A stretch of DNA of 64,000 nucleotides from Nitrosomonas sp. (lineage in GTDB: Bacteria > Pseudomonadota > Gammaproteobacteria > Burkholderiales > Nitrosomonadaceae): assembly GCA_019745325.1 (NCBI GenBank), contig JAIETK010000018.1, forward strand, positions 16,388-80,387. The letters run 5' to 3'. The position numbers and the translations under genes are program-made. Position 1 is the first letter of the stretch, and every line of letters starts with the position of its first letter. Positions 1 to 9,893 of this stretch are shown here, in pieces. The notes under the pieces are model-generated. The model ran no database searches, was not told the origin of the DNA, and worked only from the letters and a program-made list of their open reading frames with translations.

Positions 1-27
1 ATCAGGAAAATGCAGGAAGTCACGGAA

Positions 28-1713
28 ATGAAATACATCAATGTCTTTATAGCAATCGCAATGGCTTTAATGGTTGCATGCTCGTCGACCAAGAACTCGC
101 CATTCTCGAGCCAATCAGCGAACGCCGGATCCTGGTCCGGTCAAACCGGGGTGAAGCTACTGGTTGATATAGGCGGGTATCAACATACAATCACGACACG
201 GAACCCGGTAGTGCAAGCTTATTTTAATCAAGGACTGATAATGAGTTTCGCGTTTAATCACAGTGAAGCAGTGCGCGCTTTCCTTGCCGCGCAGCAACTG
301 GATGAAGCTTGCGCTATGTGTTATTGGGGCGAAGCGTTAGCGCTTGGTCCGAATATGAACGTGACCAGTAACGGTCAAGCAGTATTGCCGCCGGAAGCGC
401 ATGCTCAGGCATATGAAGCCATACAGAAAGCGCTCCAACTAAAACCTTTGGTGAGCGCTAAGGAGCGTGATTTTATCGATGCATTGGCGGTACGCTATAG
501 TAATGACACTGCCTCATCCAGAGGCGAATTGGATATTGCCTACATGAATGCGATGCGCGAATTGTATCGACAGTATCCTGATGACAACGATGCCGCTTCA
601 TTATTCGCGGAATCAATGATGACGACCATGCCATGGGATTATTGGATTGACCCGGAAACGCCGAAAGAATTAACGAGAGAAGTCATCCATGTGCTTGAAA
701 CCGTATTACGCCGCGCACCGAAACACCCGTTGGCTTTGCATTTATATATTCATGCGGTTGAAGCCTCATCATCACCGCAGCGCGCGGAAAACGCGGCGGA
801 TACTTTGCTCGATTTAATACCGGATGCGGGTCATTTAGTGCATATGCCGTCGCATATCTATTGGCGCATAGGGCGCTATCACGATGCCGCGGAAGCGAAT
901 GCCAGGGCGGTAGCCGTTGATGAAGCGTATATTGCAAATTGCAAAGTGCAAAGCTTTTATACGGCTGCGTATTATCCGCATAATCTCCATTTCCTTTGGG
1001 CGGCTTATAGCATGGAGGGACGAAGCGAAGCGGCGATAGCAGCCGCGGACAAAGTTGCGGCCAGTGTTTCCTTTGAGATGATACAGCGGTTTCCTGTTGT
1101 CGAATTTGTGAAAACGATTCCGGTGCTGACCTTGATCAATTTCGGCAAGTGGCAGGAAGTATTGCAGCAACCGCAACCCTCCGGCTCATTGCAGTTTTCT
1201 CAGGGAATCTGGCGCTATGCCAGGGCGATTGCGTATCTCAAGCTGGGTGATCCGGAAGCTGCGCAAGCAGAATACTTACTGTTGTCGAAGATTCGGACAA
1301 ATGCCGATCTTGGTTCATTGGATGAACAGGACTATCCAGCCACTCAATTGTTGCAAATTGCTGATGAGTTGGTGCAGGCTGAGATTTTAATGGCGCGAAA
1401 GGATTATACGAAAGCAATCACCGCTTATAAAACTGCGGTTTTATTGCAGGATCAATTGCCATACATGGAACCGCCGTTCTGGTATTACCCGATCCAGCTT
1501 TCGTTAGGTAAAGCGTTAATAGAGGCTGGAGATTCTATGCAAGCGGAGATGGTTTATCGCGATAATCTCAAGAAATTCCCAAAAAACGGATGGGCGTTGC
1601 TGGGTTTGAAACAAAGCTTGCAAATGCAAGGTAAGGATTATGGCGAAATACAGAAAAAGTTCGATCAAGCATGGCAGTACGCGGATATTTCTTTAACCGC
1701 ATCAAGATTTTGA
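28..1713 (+). CDS. TPR-repeat lipoprotein of unknown function
   Basis: Predicted 561-residue secreted lipoprotein. The ATG at 28 is preferred over the one at 10 because AGGAAG lies about ten bases before it and the product then starts with a standard lipoprotein signal (MKYINVF, hydrophobic core, lipobox LMVAC). The body is rich in Ala/Leu helical repeats such as SEAVRAFLAAQQLDEACAMC, typical of tetratricopeptide repeats; the C-terminus again has clear TPR-like helices (residues about 480-545). An early stretch, CAMCYWGEALALGPNMN, resembles large TPR proteins often annotated only as hypothetical. TPR proteins act as protein-protein scaffolds; substrate and partners cannot be read here. A Kazal-type lipoprotein follows 51 bases downstream on the same strand, so the two may be cotranscribed. 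Family assignment is fairly sure; specific role unknown. Confidence 0.75.
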   Translation: MKYINVFIAIAMALMVACSSTKNSPFSSQSANAGSWSGQTGVKLLVDIGGYQHTITTRNPVVQAYFNQGLIMSFAFNHSEAVRAFLAAQQLDEACAMCYWGEALALGPNMNVTSNGQAVLPPEAHAQAYEAIQKALQLKPLVSAKERDFIDALAVRYSNDTASSRGELDIAYMNAMRELYRQYPDDNDAASLFAESMMTTMPWDYWIDPETPKELTREVIHVLETVLRRAPKHPLALHLYIHAVEASSSPQRAENAADTLLDLIPDAGHLVHMPSHIYWRIGRYHDAAEANARAVAVDEAYIANCKVQSFYTAAYYPHNLHFLWAAYSMEGRSEAAIAAADKVAASVSFEMIQRFPVVEFVKTIPVLTLINFGKWQEVLQQPQPSGSLQFSQGIWRYARAIAYLKLGDPEAAQAEYLLLSKIRTNADLGSLDEQDYPATQLLQIADELVQAEILMARKDYTKAITAYKTAVLLQDQLPYMEPPFWYYPIQLSLGKALIEAGDSMQAEMVYRDNLKKFPKNGWALLGLKQSLQMQGKDYGEIQKKFDQAWQYADISLTASRF

Positions 1714-1764
1714 TTGATGAGATTCTGTGGGTAAGACGCTGATTTCTATAAACAGGGGCTTAAA

Positions 1765-2079
1765 ATGAGGAGACTGGTTCGCAACGTAATTTTGCTCTGG
1801 TTAATGTTAGCAGCCCAAGGTTGTGAGTCCAGCGGGACGATCCGGTCGTTGAGTTGTGGCGGTATCCAGGAAAAGACATGTCCGGATGTTAATCAATATT
1901 GTGATTTCGAGGTTGAGCAGTGCAATGTGTCAGGCAGTGAAGGGACATGCAAAGCCAAACCGATGGCTTGTACCAAGCAGTACGCCCCGGTTTGCGGTTG
2001 TGATGGCAAGACATACGGCAATGCTTGCGAAGCAGCTGCCGCCGGTGTTTCACTTCAATATAATGGGGAATGTAATTGA
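1765..2079 (+). CDS. Kazal-type serine protease inhibitor domain lipoprotein
   Basis: 104 residues. The N-terminus is a lipoprotein signal (RNVILLWLMLAAQGC, lipobox AAQGC), so the mature protein should be anchored in the envelope. The C-terminal 40 residues carry the Kazal signature: CTKQYAPVCGCDGKTYGNAC followed by AAAAGVSLQYNGEC, with the spaced cysteines that form the inhibitor disulfides. Two more cysteine clusters lie between signal and Kazal domain. Kazal domains block serine proteases by a substrate-like loop; in bacteria such small lipoproteins are thought to protect the cell surface against proteases of predators or hosts, which is inference here. It follows the TPR lipoprotein gene on the same strand. 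Confidence 0.85.
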   Translation: MRRLVRNVILLWLMLAAQGCESSGTIRSLSCGGIQEKTCPDVNQYCDFEVEQCNVSGSEGTCKAKPMACTKQYAPVCGCDGKTYGNACEAAAAGVSLQYNGECN

Positions 2080-2232
2080 CCCGGGTTATGCAGTGGTTAA
2101 TCAGGACAGAAATGTCCGCAGGATTCGATTGGTATCGACGATCTGGATTGCAAAAAAGTAATTGGGCTGCTTATGGATTTGTAATTTTCGGTTCAGTAAA
2201 AGATAAAGCAGTCAACGCATGGTAGATGATGA

Positions 2233-2703
2233 TCAAATGTTTTTAGTCATCTCTTGTTTTTTTACCAATGAATCAATGGCTTTTTTTAATTCACAATCTG
2301 GCAGAGTTGCGGCGAGTTGATTGAAGCATGCTTTACCATGTTCACTAAGTTTTGGTTTTTTTATATCTATTTGTTTATTAATATATTTTTTTTCTTCTGT
2401 TGAGTTTTGTGCTTGCACCAATATTTGAAATGAAGTAACTTTCCATCCGTATTGTTGCAGTTTGCGAAGCAGCGTAGGTGATAACTGCTTAAGTTTTGCT
2501 GCAATGGCGCCATTTTCAGCCACTATGGTTAATTTGCCATTGGTAATCCGGCTAAGGCGGCAGTATTGTGCCATCTGGGCCGGGATTAGTTTGTGGAAGG
2601 TTGACTGATCCTTAAGTAATTGGCGGGCTAACGTTAGCAAGTCCGTATGTTCAGGTGTCTTTCCTAATAGATTAAGATAAGAGTCAACTTTATAAGAGGG
2701 CAT
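2233..2703 (-). CDS. dciA: DUF721 / DciA-family protein
   Basis: 156 residues, transcribed opposite to the M23 peptidase gene. Residues about 20-95 match the DUF721 (DciA) fold: an N-terminal helix region, then KLTIVAENGAIAAKLKQLSP, the typical strand-helix segment. DciA is the ancestral loader of the replicative helicase DnaB in bacteria lacking DnaC. The location beside an M23 peptidase and secA is the usual one in Betaproteobacteria and supports the call. The C-terminal part (KKYINKQIDIKKPKLSEHG onward) is Lys-rich and less conserved. Family call is good; the loader role rests on family knowledge. Confidence 0.75.
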   Translation of the reverse strand: MPSYKVDSYLNLLGKTPEHTDLLTLARQLLKDQSTFHKLIPAQMAQYCRLSRITNGKLTIVAENGAIAAKLKQLSPTLLRKLQQYGWKVTSFQILVQAQNSTEEKKYINKQIDIKKPKLSEHGKACFNQLAATLPDCELKKAIDSLVKKQEMTKNI

Positions 2704-2735
2704 GGTTATTTAAAAAATATCCAGTGAGAAGAAGT

Positions 2736-3653
2736 ATGAATATTATTTTGATAGCAAATAACTCTGAGCGAGCGCGCAAGCTGGCATTAACCAAAACGAA
2801 TATCATTTTATCAATTGCCGCATTTTCAATTATTATCATAACATTAGCTTTAATCCTCAATTTTATTTCTTTGCGGTATGCTGACCGCATCGAGGCGCCT
2901 TTATTGAGAACGATACTGGTCAATCCTCAAGAGGAAAGGCATCAGAAAATCCAAATGCATTTACAGGATAATTTGAACATTATGGCTAGCAAGTTGGGCC
3001 AGATGCAAGCGCAATTGTTGCGTTTGGATGCATTAGGTGAGCGCTTGGCGGAATCAACCGGAATTAAAACAAGGGATCTGTCATTTAAAGAGATTCCGGG
3101 GCAAGGCGGTGCGCGTAATAATGTTTTATCCGAAGATCTGACGGTTGATGAATTTGATCAGAAACTCCAGGAGTTATCCAATTTGCTGGACGAGAGAGCG
3201 GATAAGCTGGGCGCATTGGATTCTTTGCTGCGCTACGGCAGAGTAACCAAGTTTGTGCTGCCTTCTGAAATGCCGGTTGAAACCGATTGGTATTCTTCTG
3301 GATTCGGGTACCGGATTGATCCATTTACCGGCAAAAAAGCTTTTCACGAAGGTGTGGACTTTGTTGCGGAAATTGGAACGCCGATAAAAGCGGCAGCCGG
3401 TGGGGTGGTGATCTATTCGGATCGTCATCCCGAATATGGTAATATGATCGAAATTGACCATGGAGATGATCTGGTTAGCCGGTATGCGCATGCATCAAAA
3501 CTGGTCGTTGCGCGTGGTGAGGTAGTATTGCAAGGCCAGAAAATCGGTGAAGTTGGCAATACCGGACGTTCAACGGGAGCGCATTTGCATTTTGAAATTC
3601 GGCATAAAGATAAACCGCAGAATCCGTCTAAATTTTTAAAAAAATCGAGTTAA
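2736..3653 (+). CDS. M23 family metallopeptidase (LytM domain), membrane anchored
   Basis: 305 residues from the ATG at 2736; a GTG at 2724 is also in frame but the purine-rich GAGAAGAAG just before 2736 favours the ATG. One N-terminal membrane helix (residues about 20-45, IILSIAAFSIIIITLALIL), then a coiled-coil region, then the LytM/M23 domain from about residue 185. The zinc-binding motifs are intact: FHEGVD (HxxxD) and GAHLHFEIR (HxH), so it may be an active peptidoglycan endopeptidase rather than an EnvC-type regulator. The membrane anchor and coiled coil place the catalytic domain in the periplasm. It lies between dciA (divergent, 20 bases apart) and secA; a strong terminator follows. 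Confidence 0.88.
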   Translation: MNIILIANNSERARKLALTKTNIILSIAAFSIIIITLALILNFISLRYADRIEAPLLRTILVNPQEERHQKIQMHLQDNLNIMASKLGQMQAQLLRLDALGERLAESTGIKTRDLSFKEIPGQGGARNNVLSEDLTVDEFDQKLQELSNLLDERADKLGALDSLLRYGRVTKFVLPSEMPVETDWYSSGFGYRIDPFTGKKAFHEGVDFVAEIGTPIKAAAGGVVIYSDRHPEYGNMIEIDHGDDLVSRYAHASKLVVARGEVVLQGQKIGEVGNTGRSTGAHLHFEIRHKDKPQNPSKFLKKSS

Positions 3654-3682
3654 ATTGAATTTTCGGAATGTACAACTGATTG

Positions 3683-3715
3683 AAGGGTGAGAATTTAGCT
3701 CACCCTTTGTTTTTT
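3683..3715 (+). terminator. Rho-independent terminator after the M23 peptidase gene
   Basis: Nine-base-pair perfect stem AAGGGTGAG / CTCACCCTT with a seven-base loop, followed directly by TGTTTTTT. It separates the peptidase gene from secA. Confidence 0.88.
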
Positions 3716-3743
3716 AATTAATTTTCAAACTCATTAGAGACTT

Positions 3744-6473
3744 ATGCTAGGCAATTTACTCAAGAAGCTTTTCGGCAGTCGCAATGATCGGATGATCAAG
3801 CAGTATACAGAGACCGTGCGTGCCATTAATGAGATGGAACCGGCAGTTGCAGCTTTGTCGGATATTGATTTGCGCGCTAAGACAGACGAATTCAAGCAGC
3901 GCGTTCAAAATGGCGAGTCGTTGGATGCACTATTGCCGGAAGCTTTTGCCGTGGTGCGCGAGACCGGTAAGCGGGTATTGCAGATGCGTCATTTTGACGC
4001 GCAACTGATTGGAGGAATGGTGCTTCACGCGGGTAAGATCGCCGAGATGCGGACCGGTGAGGGTAAAACGCTGATGGCGACGTTGCCGGCCTATTTAAAT
4101 GCGCTGTCGGGCCACGGCGTTCATGTTGTTACTGTCAATGATTATTTGGCCAAACGTGATGCCGAATGGATGGGGAAAATTTATCAGGCGCTGGGGATGA
4201 ATGTTGGCGTTATTTTTGCCCAGATGCCGCATGATGAAAAACAAGCAGCCTATGCGGCCGATATTACTTATGGCACTAATAACGAATACGGTTTTGACTA
4301 TCTGCGTGACAATATGGTGACACATGCCAATGAGCGTGTGCAACGGATGCTGAACTTTGCAATTGTCGACGAAGTGGATTCGATTTTGATTGACGAAGCC
4401 CGGACGCCATTAATTATCTCAGGGCAAGCTGAGGGTGATACTGAAATTTATGTGCGAATCAATGCTCTGGTTCCAAAACTGGCGAAACAAGAGAATGAAG
4501 ATAGTCCAGGCGACTACAGTGTTGATGAAAAATCTCATCAAGTGACGATGAGCGAAGCAGGATTCGAACACGCCGAGAAGTTGCTGGCATCAGCCGGTTT
4601 GCTTGCGTCTGGTACCAGTCTCTATGATCCTGCAAACATCAATCTGATTCATCACTTAAATGCGGGTTTGCGCGCGCATAGCTTGTATTTTAAGGATCAG
4701 CATTATGTTGTTCAGAACGGTGAAGTCATTATCGTCGATGAGTTTACCGGGCGGTTAATGGCCGGTCGGCGCTGGTCCGATGGATTGCATCAAGCAGTTG
4801 AAGCGAAGGAAGGCGTTGCAATTCAAAAAGAGAATCAGACGCTGGCTTCAATTACCTTTCAAAACTATTTCCGCATGTATCACAAATTATCCGGTATGAC
4901 GGGTACCGCCGATACGGAAGCTGCGGAATTTCAGCAAATCTATGGCCTGGAAACAATTATTATTCCAACGCATAAACCGATGATCCGCGAAGACCGCATG
5001 GATCTGGTTTATCGCACTACGAAAGAAAAGAATGAGGCTATCGTTCATGAAATCAAGGATTGTTATGAGCGCGGCCAGCCGGTACTGGTAGGCACTACTT
5101 CTATCGAAAATAATGAATTGTTATCCAAATTACTTGATCGGGAAAAATTACCCCATCAAGTTTTGAATGCTAAGCAGCATGCCAGCGAGGCGTTGATAGT
5201 TACACAGGCGGGACGACCCAAAATGATTACGATCGCAACCAATATGGCGGGCCGAGGTACTGATATCGTGCTGGGCGGTAATCCTGAGCCAGAAATTGAA
5301 CGGATACGCCATGACGATAAGTTAAGTGAAGCAGAAAAAGAAAAACGTATACACGAAGCGTATGAACAGTGGAAAGTTATCCACGCGGACGTTCTCAGTA
5401 AAGGCGGTTTACATATTGTAGGAACGGAGCGTCATGAGTCTCGTCGTGTCGATAATCAGCTACGCGGACGTTCCGGCAGGCAAGGCGATCCCGGTTCGAG
5501 TCGTTTCTTTCTTTCACTGGAAGATCCGCTATTACGCATTTTTGCTTCTGATCGCGTGGCCAATATCATGAATCGATTGAAGATGCCGGAAGGGGAGGCC
5601 ATAGAACACCCTTGGGTTACACGTGCAATTGAAAATGCGCAGCGTAAGGTTGAAGCAAGAAATTTTGATATGCGCAAGCAGTTGCTGGAATACGATGATG
5701 TGGCCAATGATCAACGCAATGTTATCTATCAGCAGCGAAATGAATTGCTGGAAGCAGATCATGATATCTCGGAGACTATTGCAGCAATTCGGGAAAGTGT
5801 CCTGAGTGGTCAATTCTACACCCACATTCCGCCGCAAAGCGTCGAAGAGCAATGGGATGTGACAGGATTAGAGAAAGTGCTTGCGGTGGACTATCAACTA
5901 CATTTCCCGATACAGCAATGGCTCGAGAAAGAACCTGAATTGCATGAAGAAAATTTGCTTGAACGCATTCTTAATTCCGCGGAGGAAAATTATCAAGCCA
6001 AGGTGCAGCTCGTGGGTGCAGAGATTATGCATCATTATGAACGAGTGGTAATGCTGCAAATTCTCGATTCGCATTGGCGAGAACATCTGGCTGCATTGGA
6101 CCATTTACGCCAGGGCATTCATTTACGTGGTTACGCGCAAAAGAATCCAAAGCAAGAGTATAAACGTGAAGCTTTCGAGCTTTTTACTAATATGCTTGAA
6201 GAAGTCAAAAATGAAGTTACAAGGATACTTCTAGCTGTTCAAATTAAAAATGAACAGCAGGTTGATGCAGCATCTGAAACATTGCGACCTCCTGAGAAAA
6301 TTGAATTTCATCATGGTACTCCGGGAACTTTTGAAGAGGATTCGGGGAATGAGGAAATCCAGAATGATAAAGCCCAGCCGTTCGTGCGCTCAAATGAAAA
6401 AATAGGTCGAAATCAGCCTTGTCCATGTGGATCGGGTAAGAAATATAAACAATGTCATGGGAAGATTAAGTAA
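3744..6473 (+). CDS. secA: Preprotein translocase subunit SecA
   Basis: 909 residues, the normal length of proteobacterial SecA. It is the ATP-driven motor that pushes unfolded preproteins through SecYEG. Visible motifs: Walker [12 protein letters not shown] near residue 105, [19 protein letters not shown] (DEAD-like Walker B), [16 protein letters not shown] and the arginine-finger region [23 protein letters not shown]. The C-terminus ends in the zinc/SecB-binding motif [14 protein letters not shown], so SecB-dependent targeting is likely. Intact, own transcription unit after the terminator at 3683. Confidence 0.99.
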   Translation: MLGNLLKKLFGSRNDRMIKQYTETVRAINEMEPAVAALSDIDLRAKTDEFKQRVQNGESLDALLPEAFAVVRETGKRVLQMRHFDAQLIGGMVLHAGKIAEMRTGEGKTLMATLPAYLNALSGHGVHVVTVNDYLAKRDAEWMGKIYQALGMNVGVIFAQMPHDEKQAAYAADITYGTNNEYGFDYLRDNMVTHANERVQRMLNFAIVDEVDSILIDEARTPLIISGQAEGDTEIYVRINALVPKLAKQENEDSPGDYSVDEKSHQVTMSEAGFEHAEKLLASAGLLASGTSLYDPANINLIHHLNAGLRAHSLYFKDQHYVVQNGEVIIVDEFTGRLMAGRRWSDGLHQAVEAKEGVAIQKENQTLASITFQNYFRMYHKLSGMTGTADTEAAEFQQIYGLETIIIPTHKPMIREDRMDLVYRTTKEKNEAIVHEIKDCYERGQPVLVGTTSIENNELLSKLLDREKLPHQVLNAKQHASEALIVTQAGRPKMITIATNMAGRGTDIVLGGNPEPEIERIRHDDKLSEAEKEKRIHEAYEQWKVIHADVLSKGGLHIVGTERHESRRVDNQLRGRSGRQGDPGSSRFFLSLEDPLLRIFASDRVANIMNRLKMPEGEAIEHPWVTRAIENAQRKVEARNFDMRKQLLEYDDVANDQRNVIYQQRNELLEADHDISETIAAIRESVLSGQFYTHIPPQSVEEQWDVTGLEKVLAVDYQLHFPIQQWLEKEPELHEENLLERILNSAEENYQAKVQLVGAEIMHHYERVVMLQILDSHWREHLAALDHLRQGIHLRGYAQKNPKQEYKREAFELFTNMLEEVKNEVTRILLAVQIKNEQQVDAASETLRPPEKIEFHHGTPGTFEEDSGNEEIQNDKAQPFVRSNEKIGRNQPCPCGSGKKYKQCHGKIK

Positions 6474-6543
6474 TTACTTCAAAACGTACTTATTTTTGGT
6501 GATTATGAGTGGAAGAAGAATCTTATTATCCTTGAAACGATTG

Positions 6544-6552
6544 TGGTATACT
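6544..6552 (+). promoter_or_regulatory. Possible extended -10 promoter for petABC
   Basis: TG at 6544-6545 is followed one base later by TATACT (6547-6552), an extended -10 pattern with no good -35 at 17 bases. It sits in the 193-base gap between secA and petA. Tentative. Confidence 0.3.
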
Positions 6553-6666
6553 GCGCGCTTTTGTGGTTGGCGCGTTAAGGAAGTGAACGAAAACAGTTGG
6601 GGTTCTTAATATTATCCTTTGTTTTTATAGGGTTATTCGAGATAATTACTGATGGAATGATTGAAT

Positions 6667-7278
6667 ATGATGGCAGATAGTTTCAGCATCAATGATAAGA
6701 TGAGCGGCAGGAGAAAGTTTTTAGTCGCTGCGACTTCTGTAGCGGGTGGTATAGCGGGCGCTGCGATTGCAACGCCTTTTTTATTGAGTATGATGCCCAG
6801 CGAAAGAGCAAAAGCGGCGGGGGCACCGGTAGAGGTGGATATATCCAAGCTTGAACCGGGGATGCTTATGATGGTTGAATGGCGTGGCAGGGTCGTGTGG
6901 GTATTAAATCGCACACCAGATATGCTTGAGACGCTTGCAAAATTAGAGGATCAATTAGCTGATCCGAATTCTGAAAAGAATCAGCAACCTGAATATGCCA
7001 GAAATCGCACGCGCTCTATCAAGCCGGAAATACTTGTTACCGAAGGCGTTTGTACGCATCTGGGATGTTCGCCCGTATTCAGAAAAGATGTCGCTCCCGC
7101 AGATTTGGGGCCTGATTGGCTAGGCGGCTTTTTCTGTCCATGTCACGGTTCGAAATTTGATTTGGCAGGTCGCGTTTATAAAAGTGTACCGGCTCCGACG
7201 AATATGGTTGTGCCGCCACATGTTTATCTAAGTGATAGTCGTCTTTTAATTGGATCTGAGAGTGAGGGATCTGCGTAA
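6667..7278 (+). CDS. petA: Ubiquinol-cytochrome c reductase iron-sulfur (Rieske) subunit
   Basis: About 203 residues from the ATG at 6667; ATG 6670 and TTG 6661 are alternatives. It is the Rieske 2Fe-2S subunit of complex III and passes electrons from quinol to cytochrome c1. The N-terminus has a Tat-type signal-anchor (SGRRKFLVAATSVAGG) that keeps the protein in the membrane with its cluster in the periplasm. Cluster-binding motifs are both present: CTHLGC and CPCHGS. First gene of petABC; the next gene begins directly after its stop codon. In ammonia oxidisers this complex also serves reverse electron flow, which is background knowledge. Confidence 0.97.
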   Translation: MMADSFSINDKMSGRRKFLVAATSVAGGIAGAAIATPFLLSMMPSERAKAAGAPVEVDISKLEPGMLMMVEWRGRVVWVLNRTPDMLETLAKLEDQLADPNSEKNQQPEYARNRTRSIKPEILVTEGVCTHLGCSPVFRKDVAPADLGPDWLGGFFCPCHGSKFDLAGRVYKSVPAPTNMVVPPHVYLSDSRLLIGSESEGSA

Positions 7279-8526
7279 ATGAGTAATATGTTTAATTCCA
7301 TGATAGAGTGGATTGATAAGCGTTTTCCATTGACATCGAATTGGAAAGCGCACCTTTCCGAATACTACGCACCTAAGAATTTTAATTTCTGGTATTTTTT
7401 TGGTTCCTTGGCTTTATTGGTCTTGGTTAATCAGTTACTAACCGGTATTTTTCTAACGATGAATTATAAACCTGATGCGAGTCAAGCGTTCGCATCGGTT
7501 GAATATATCATGCGCGATGTGGAATATGGCTGGTTAATCAGATATATGCATTCAACCGGTGCATCGATGTTTTTTGTGGTTGTTTACTTGCACATGTTCC
7601 GGGGGATGATGTACGGTTCGTATCGGAAACCGCGGGAACTGCTGTGGTTGGTGGGGATGTGCATATTTTTCGTTCTCATGAGTTTGGCTTTCACGGGCTA
7701 CATTCTGCCATGGGGACAAATGTCATACTGGGGAGCGCAGGTGATTGTGAGCATGTTCGGTGCGATACCGGCTATCGGCGATACGCTCCAGCAATGGCTA
7801 TTGGGTGACTTCACACTTTCAGATGCAGCGCTTAATCGGTTTTTTGCCTATCATGTTGTGACATTACCGCTGGTACTGCTGGTACTGGTATTCGTACACA
7901 TTCTGGCCTTGCATGAAACCGGATCCAATAACCCGGACGGGATTGAGATCAAAGAAAACAAAAACCCGTCAACAGGTATTCCAGTAGACGGCATACCATT
8001 TCATCCCTATTACACGGTTAAAGATATTGTAGGTGTGGTGGTCTTTTTATTTGTGTTCTGTGGAATTATTTTCTTTGCCCCTGAAATGGGGGGATATTTC
8101 TTGGAATATAATAATTTCATTCCTGCGAACACTTTGCAAACACCCGACCATATTGCACCGGTTTGGTATTTTACTCCCTACTATTCAATGCTTAGGGCTG
8201 TAACGGTCAATTTTCTCGGAATTGATGCTAAATTGTGGGGTGTGATATTAATGGCCGGTTCAGTAGTCATTTTTTGTTTCTTACCATGGTTGGATCGAAG
8301 CCCTGTTAAATCGATTCGCTATAAGGGACCATACTTCAAGATTGCATTGACACTGTTTGTTATTAGCTTTTTTGTATTGGGTTGGCTTGGAACAAAATCA
8401 CCAACACCTATGTATACGTTGCTTGCGCAAATTTTTACCGTGATATATTTTGCATTCTTTATCTTGATGCCATGGTATAGCAAGATAGATAAGACAAAAC
8501 CTGAGCCCAAAAGACTACAAGAGTAA
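7279..8526 (+). CDS. petB: Cytochrome b of the bc1 complex
   Basis: 415 residues with about eight transmembrane helices. It carries both hemes b and the two quinone sites of complex III. Heme ligands are visible as His pairs in helices B and D: H91/H105 (HSTGASMFFVVVYLH) and H192/H207 (HVVTLPLVLLVLVFVH). The Qo-site PEWY-type motif appears as APVWYFTPYYSMLRA. The start codon follows the petA stop with no gap, so translation is probably coupled. Confidence 0.98.
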   Translation: MSNMFNSMIEWIDKRFPLTSNWKAHLSEYYAPKNFNFWYFFGSLALLVLVNQLLTGIFLTMNYKPDASQAFASVEYIMRDVEYGWLIRYMHSTGASMFFVVVYLHMFRGMMYGSYRKPRELLWLVGMCIFFVLMSLAFTGYILPWGQMSYWGAQVIVSMFGAIPAIGDTLQQWLLGDFTLSDAALNRFFAYHVVTLPLVLLVLVFVHILALHETGSNNPDGIEIKENKNPSTGIPVDGIPFHPYYTVKDIVGVVVFLFVFCGIIFFAPEMGGYFLEYNNFIPANTLQTPDHIAPVWYFTPYYSMLRAVTVNFLGIDAKLWGVILMAGSVVIFCFLPWLDRSPVKSIRYKGPYFKIALTLFVISFFVLGWLGTKSPTPMYTLLAQIFTVIYFAFFILMPWYSKIDKTKPEPKRLQE

Positions 8527-8530
8527 AAAA

Positions 8531-9244
8531 ATGATGAAATTAACGATCGCTTTATTAATTTTATGTATGGTTCCATTTGGGAATGCTAATGCAGCTGAAT
8601 CAGATGTTCCATTAGATAGAGCCCCGGTTGATATTACTGACAATGCTTCTTTGCAGCGTGGTGCAGAAACCTTTGTGAATTACTGTTTAACATGCCATGG
8701 TGCGAGTTACATGCGCTACAACCGACACCGCGATATCGGATTATCGAATGAAGAAGTCCTGGATAAATTAGTATTTACAGGGCAAAAAGTTGGTGATTTG
8801 ATGTTATCCGCAATGCGTAAAAAAGAAGGGCAAGAATGGTTCGGTGTCGTTCCACCAGATTTGTCAGTTATTGCGCGTTCGCGGGGAGCTGATTGGCTAT
8901 ATACCTACTTGCGAGCATTCTATCGGGATGATGCTACAAGCACTGGATGGAACAATTTTGTATTTGATCGTGTTGCAATGCCTCATGTCTTGTATCAATT
9001 CCAAGGCGAGCAACGATTGGTAGTGAAAGGCGATCAAAAAAGCTTAATGCTTGATAAGCCAGGTCAAATGACTACAGCCGATTATGATAAATTCGTTGGC
9101 GATTTGGTTAATTATCTGGTTTATTTGGGTGAGCCGCATGCAAATGCCCGGATAGAATTGGGTACCAAAGTGATGATCTTTCTGCTGTTCATGTTTGCTT
9201 TGTCATATGTGCTGAAGAAAGAGTATTGGAGAGATATTCATTAA
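8531..9244 (+). CDS. petC: Cytochrome c1 of the bc1 complex
   Basis: 237 residues. An N-terminal Sec signal (LTIALLILCMVPFGNANA), a covalent heme site CLTCH in FVNYCLTCHGASYMRY, the distal Met region FDRVAMPHVL, and one C-terminal membrane anchor (VMIFLLFMFALSYVLKKEYWRDIH). It receives electrons from the Rieske protein and hands them to soluble cytochrome c. Four bases separate it from petB; a second ATG at 8534 is an alternative start. Confidence 0.97.
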   Translation: MMKLTIALLILCMVPFGNANAAESDVPLDRAPVDITDNASLQRGAETFVNYCLTCHGASYMRYNRHRDIGLSNEEVLDKLVFTGQKVGDLMLSAMRKKEGQEWFGVVPPDLSVIARSRGADWLYTYLRAFYRDDATSTGWNNFVFDRVAMPHVLYQFQGEQRLVVKGDQKSLMLDKPGQMTTADYDKFVGDLVNYLVYLGEPHANARIELGTKVMIFLLFMFALSYVLKKEYWRDIH

Positions 9245-9293
9245 GACTTCAAGCTTGCTGAATGTGCGGGTGATTTAGTCAGAGATTGAAGTT

Positions 9294-9893
9294 ATGATGG
9301 CGCTATATTCAACGATTACATGTCCCTATAGTCATCGATGCAGAATTGTACTGCACGAGAAAGATATGGATTTCCAAGTGATTGATGTTGATCCCAATAA
9401 TAAATCAGAAGACTTGGCTGTTATGAGTCCTTATGGTAGAGCGCCTGTGCTTGTGGAACGCGATCTGGTTTTGTATGAATCGAATATTATCAATGAATAT
9501 ATCGATGATCGCTTTCCGCACCCACAGTTAATGCCTGCAGATCCTGTGATGCGTGCGCGTGCCAGATTACTGTTGTTTCGTTTTGAACAGGAGTTGTTCT
9601 GTCATATCGATGCATTTGAGGGAGACGACCAAAAGGCCATAGATAAGGCGCGTGTGGTGATTGCAGAAAATCTAACGATGATCTCTCCAGTTTTTGAAAA
9701 GCAGAAATTCATGCTTGGTGATGAGTTTTCGATGCTTGATGTTGCAATTGCTCCTTTATTATGGCGTTTGGAATATTTTGGAATAAAACTTCCTAAACAA
9801 GCGGCGCCTTTATTAAAGTATTCCGAGAGATTATTTAGCCGCCCATTGTTCATTGATGCATTATCGGCATCCGAGAAAGTCATGCGCAAATGA
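9294..9893 (+). CDS. sspA: Stringent starvation protein A (GST fold)
   Basis: 199 residues with a glutathione-S-transferase fold: N-terminal thioredoxin-like part with MALYSTITCPYSHRCRIVLHEK and SPYGRAPVLVERDLVLYESNIINEYIDDRFPHP, C-terminal helical domain. SspA-type proteins lack GST activity and bind RNA polymerase to alter transcription in stationary phase and starvation. Overlaps sspB by four bases (ATGA). The petABC-sspAB order is common in Beta- and Gammaproteobacteria. Confidence 0.93.
   Translation: MMALYSTITCPYSHRCRIVLHEKDMDFQVIDVDPNNKSEDLAVMSPYGRAPVLVERDLVLYESNIINEYIDDRFPHPQLMPADPVMRARARLLLFRFEQELFCHIDAFEGDDQKAIDKARVVIAENLTMISPVFEKQKFMLGDEFSMLDVAIAPLLWRLEYFGIKLPKQAAPLLKYSERLFSRPLFIDALSASEKVMRK

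Noticed and set aside
2080-2232. Extension of the Kazal gene in another frame
   Set aside because: The 101-codon overlapping frame has no signal and loses the cysteine pattern.
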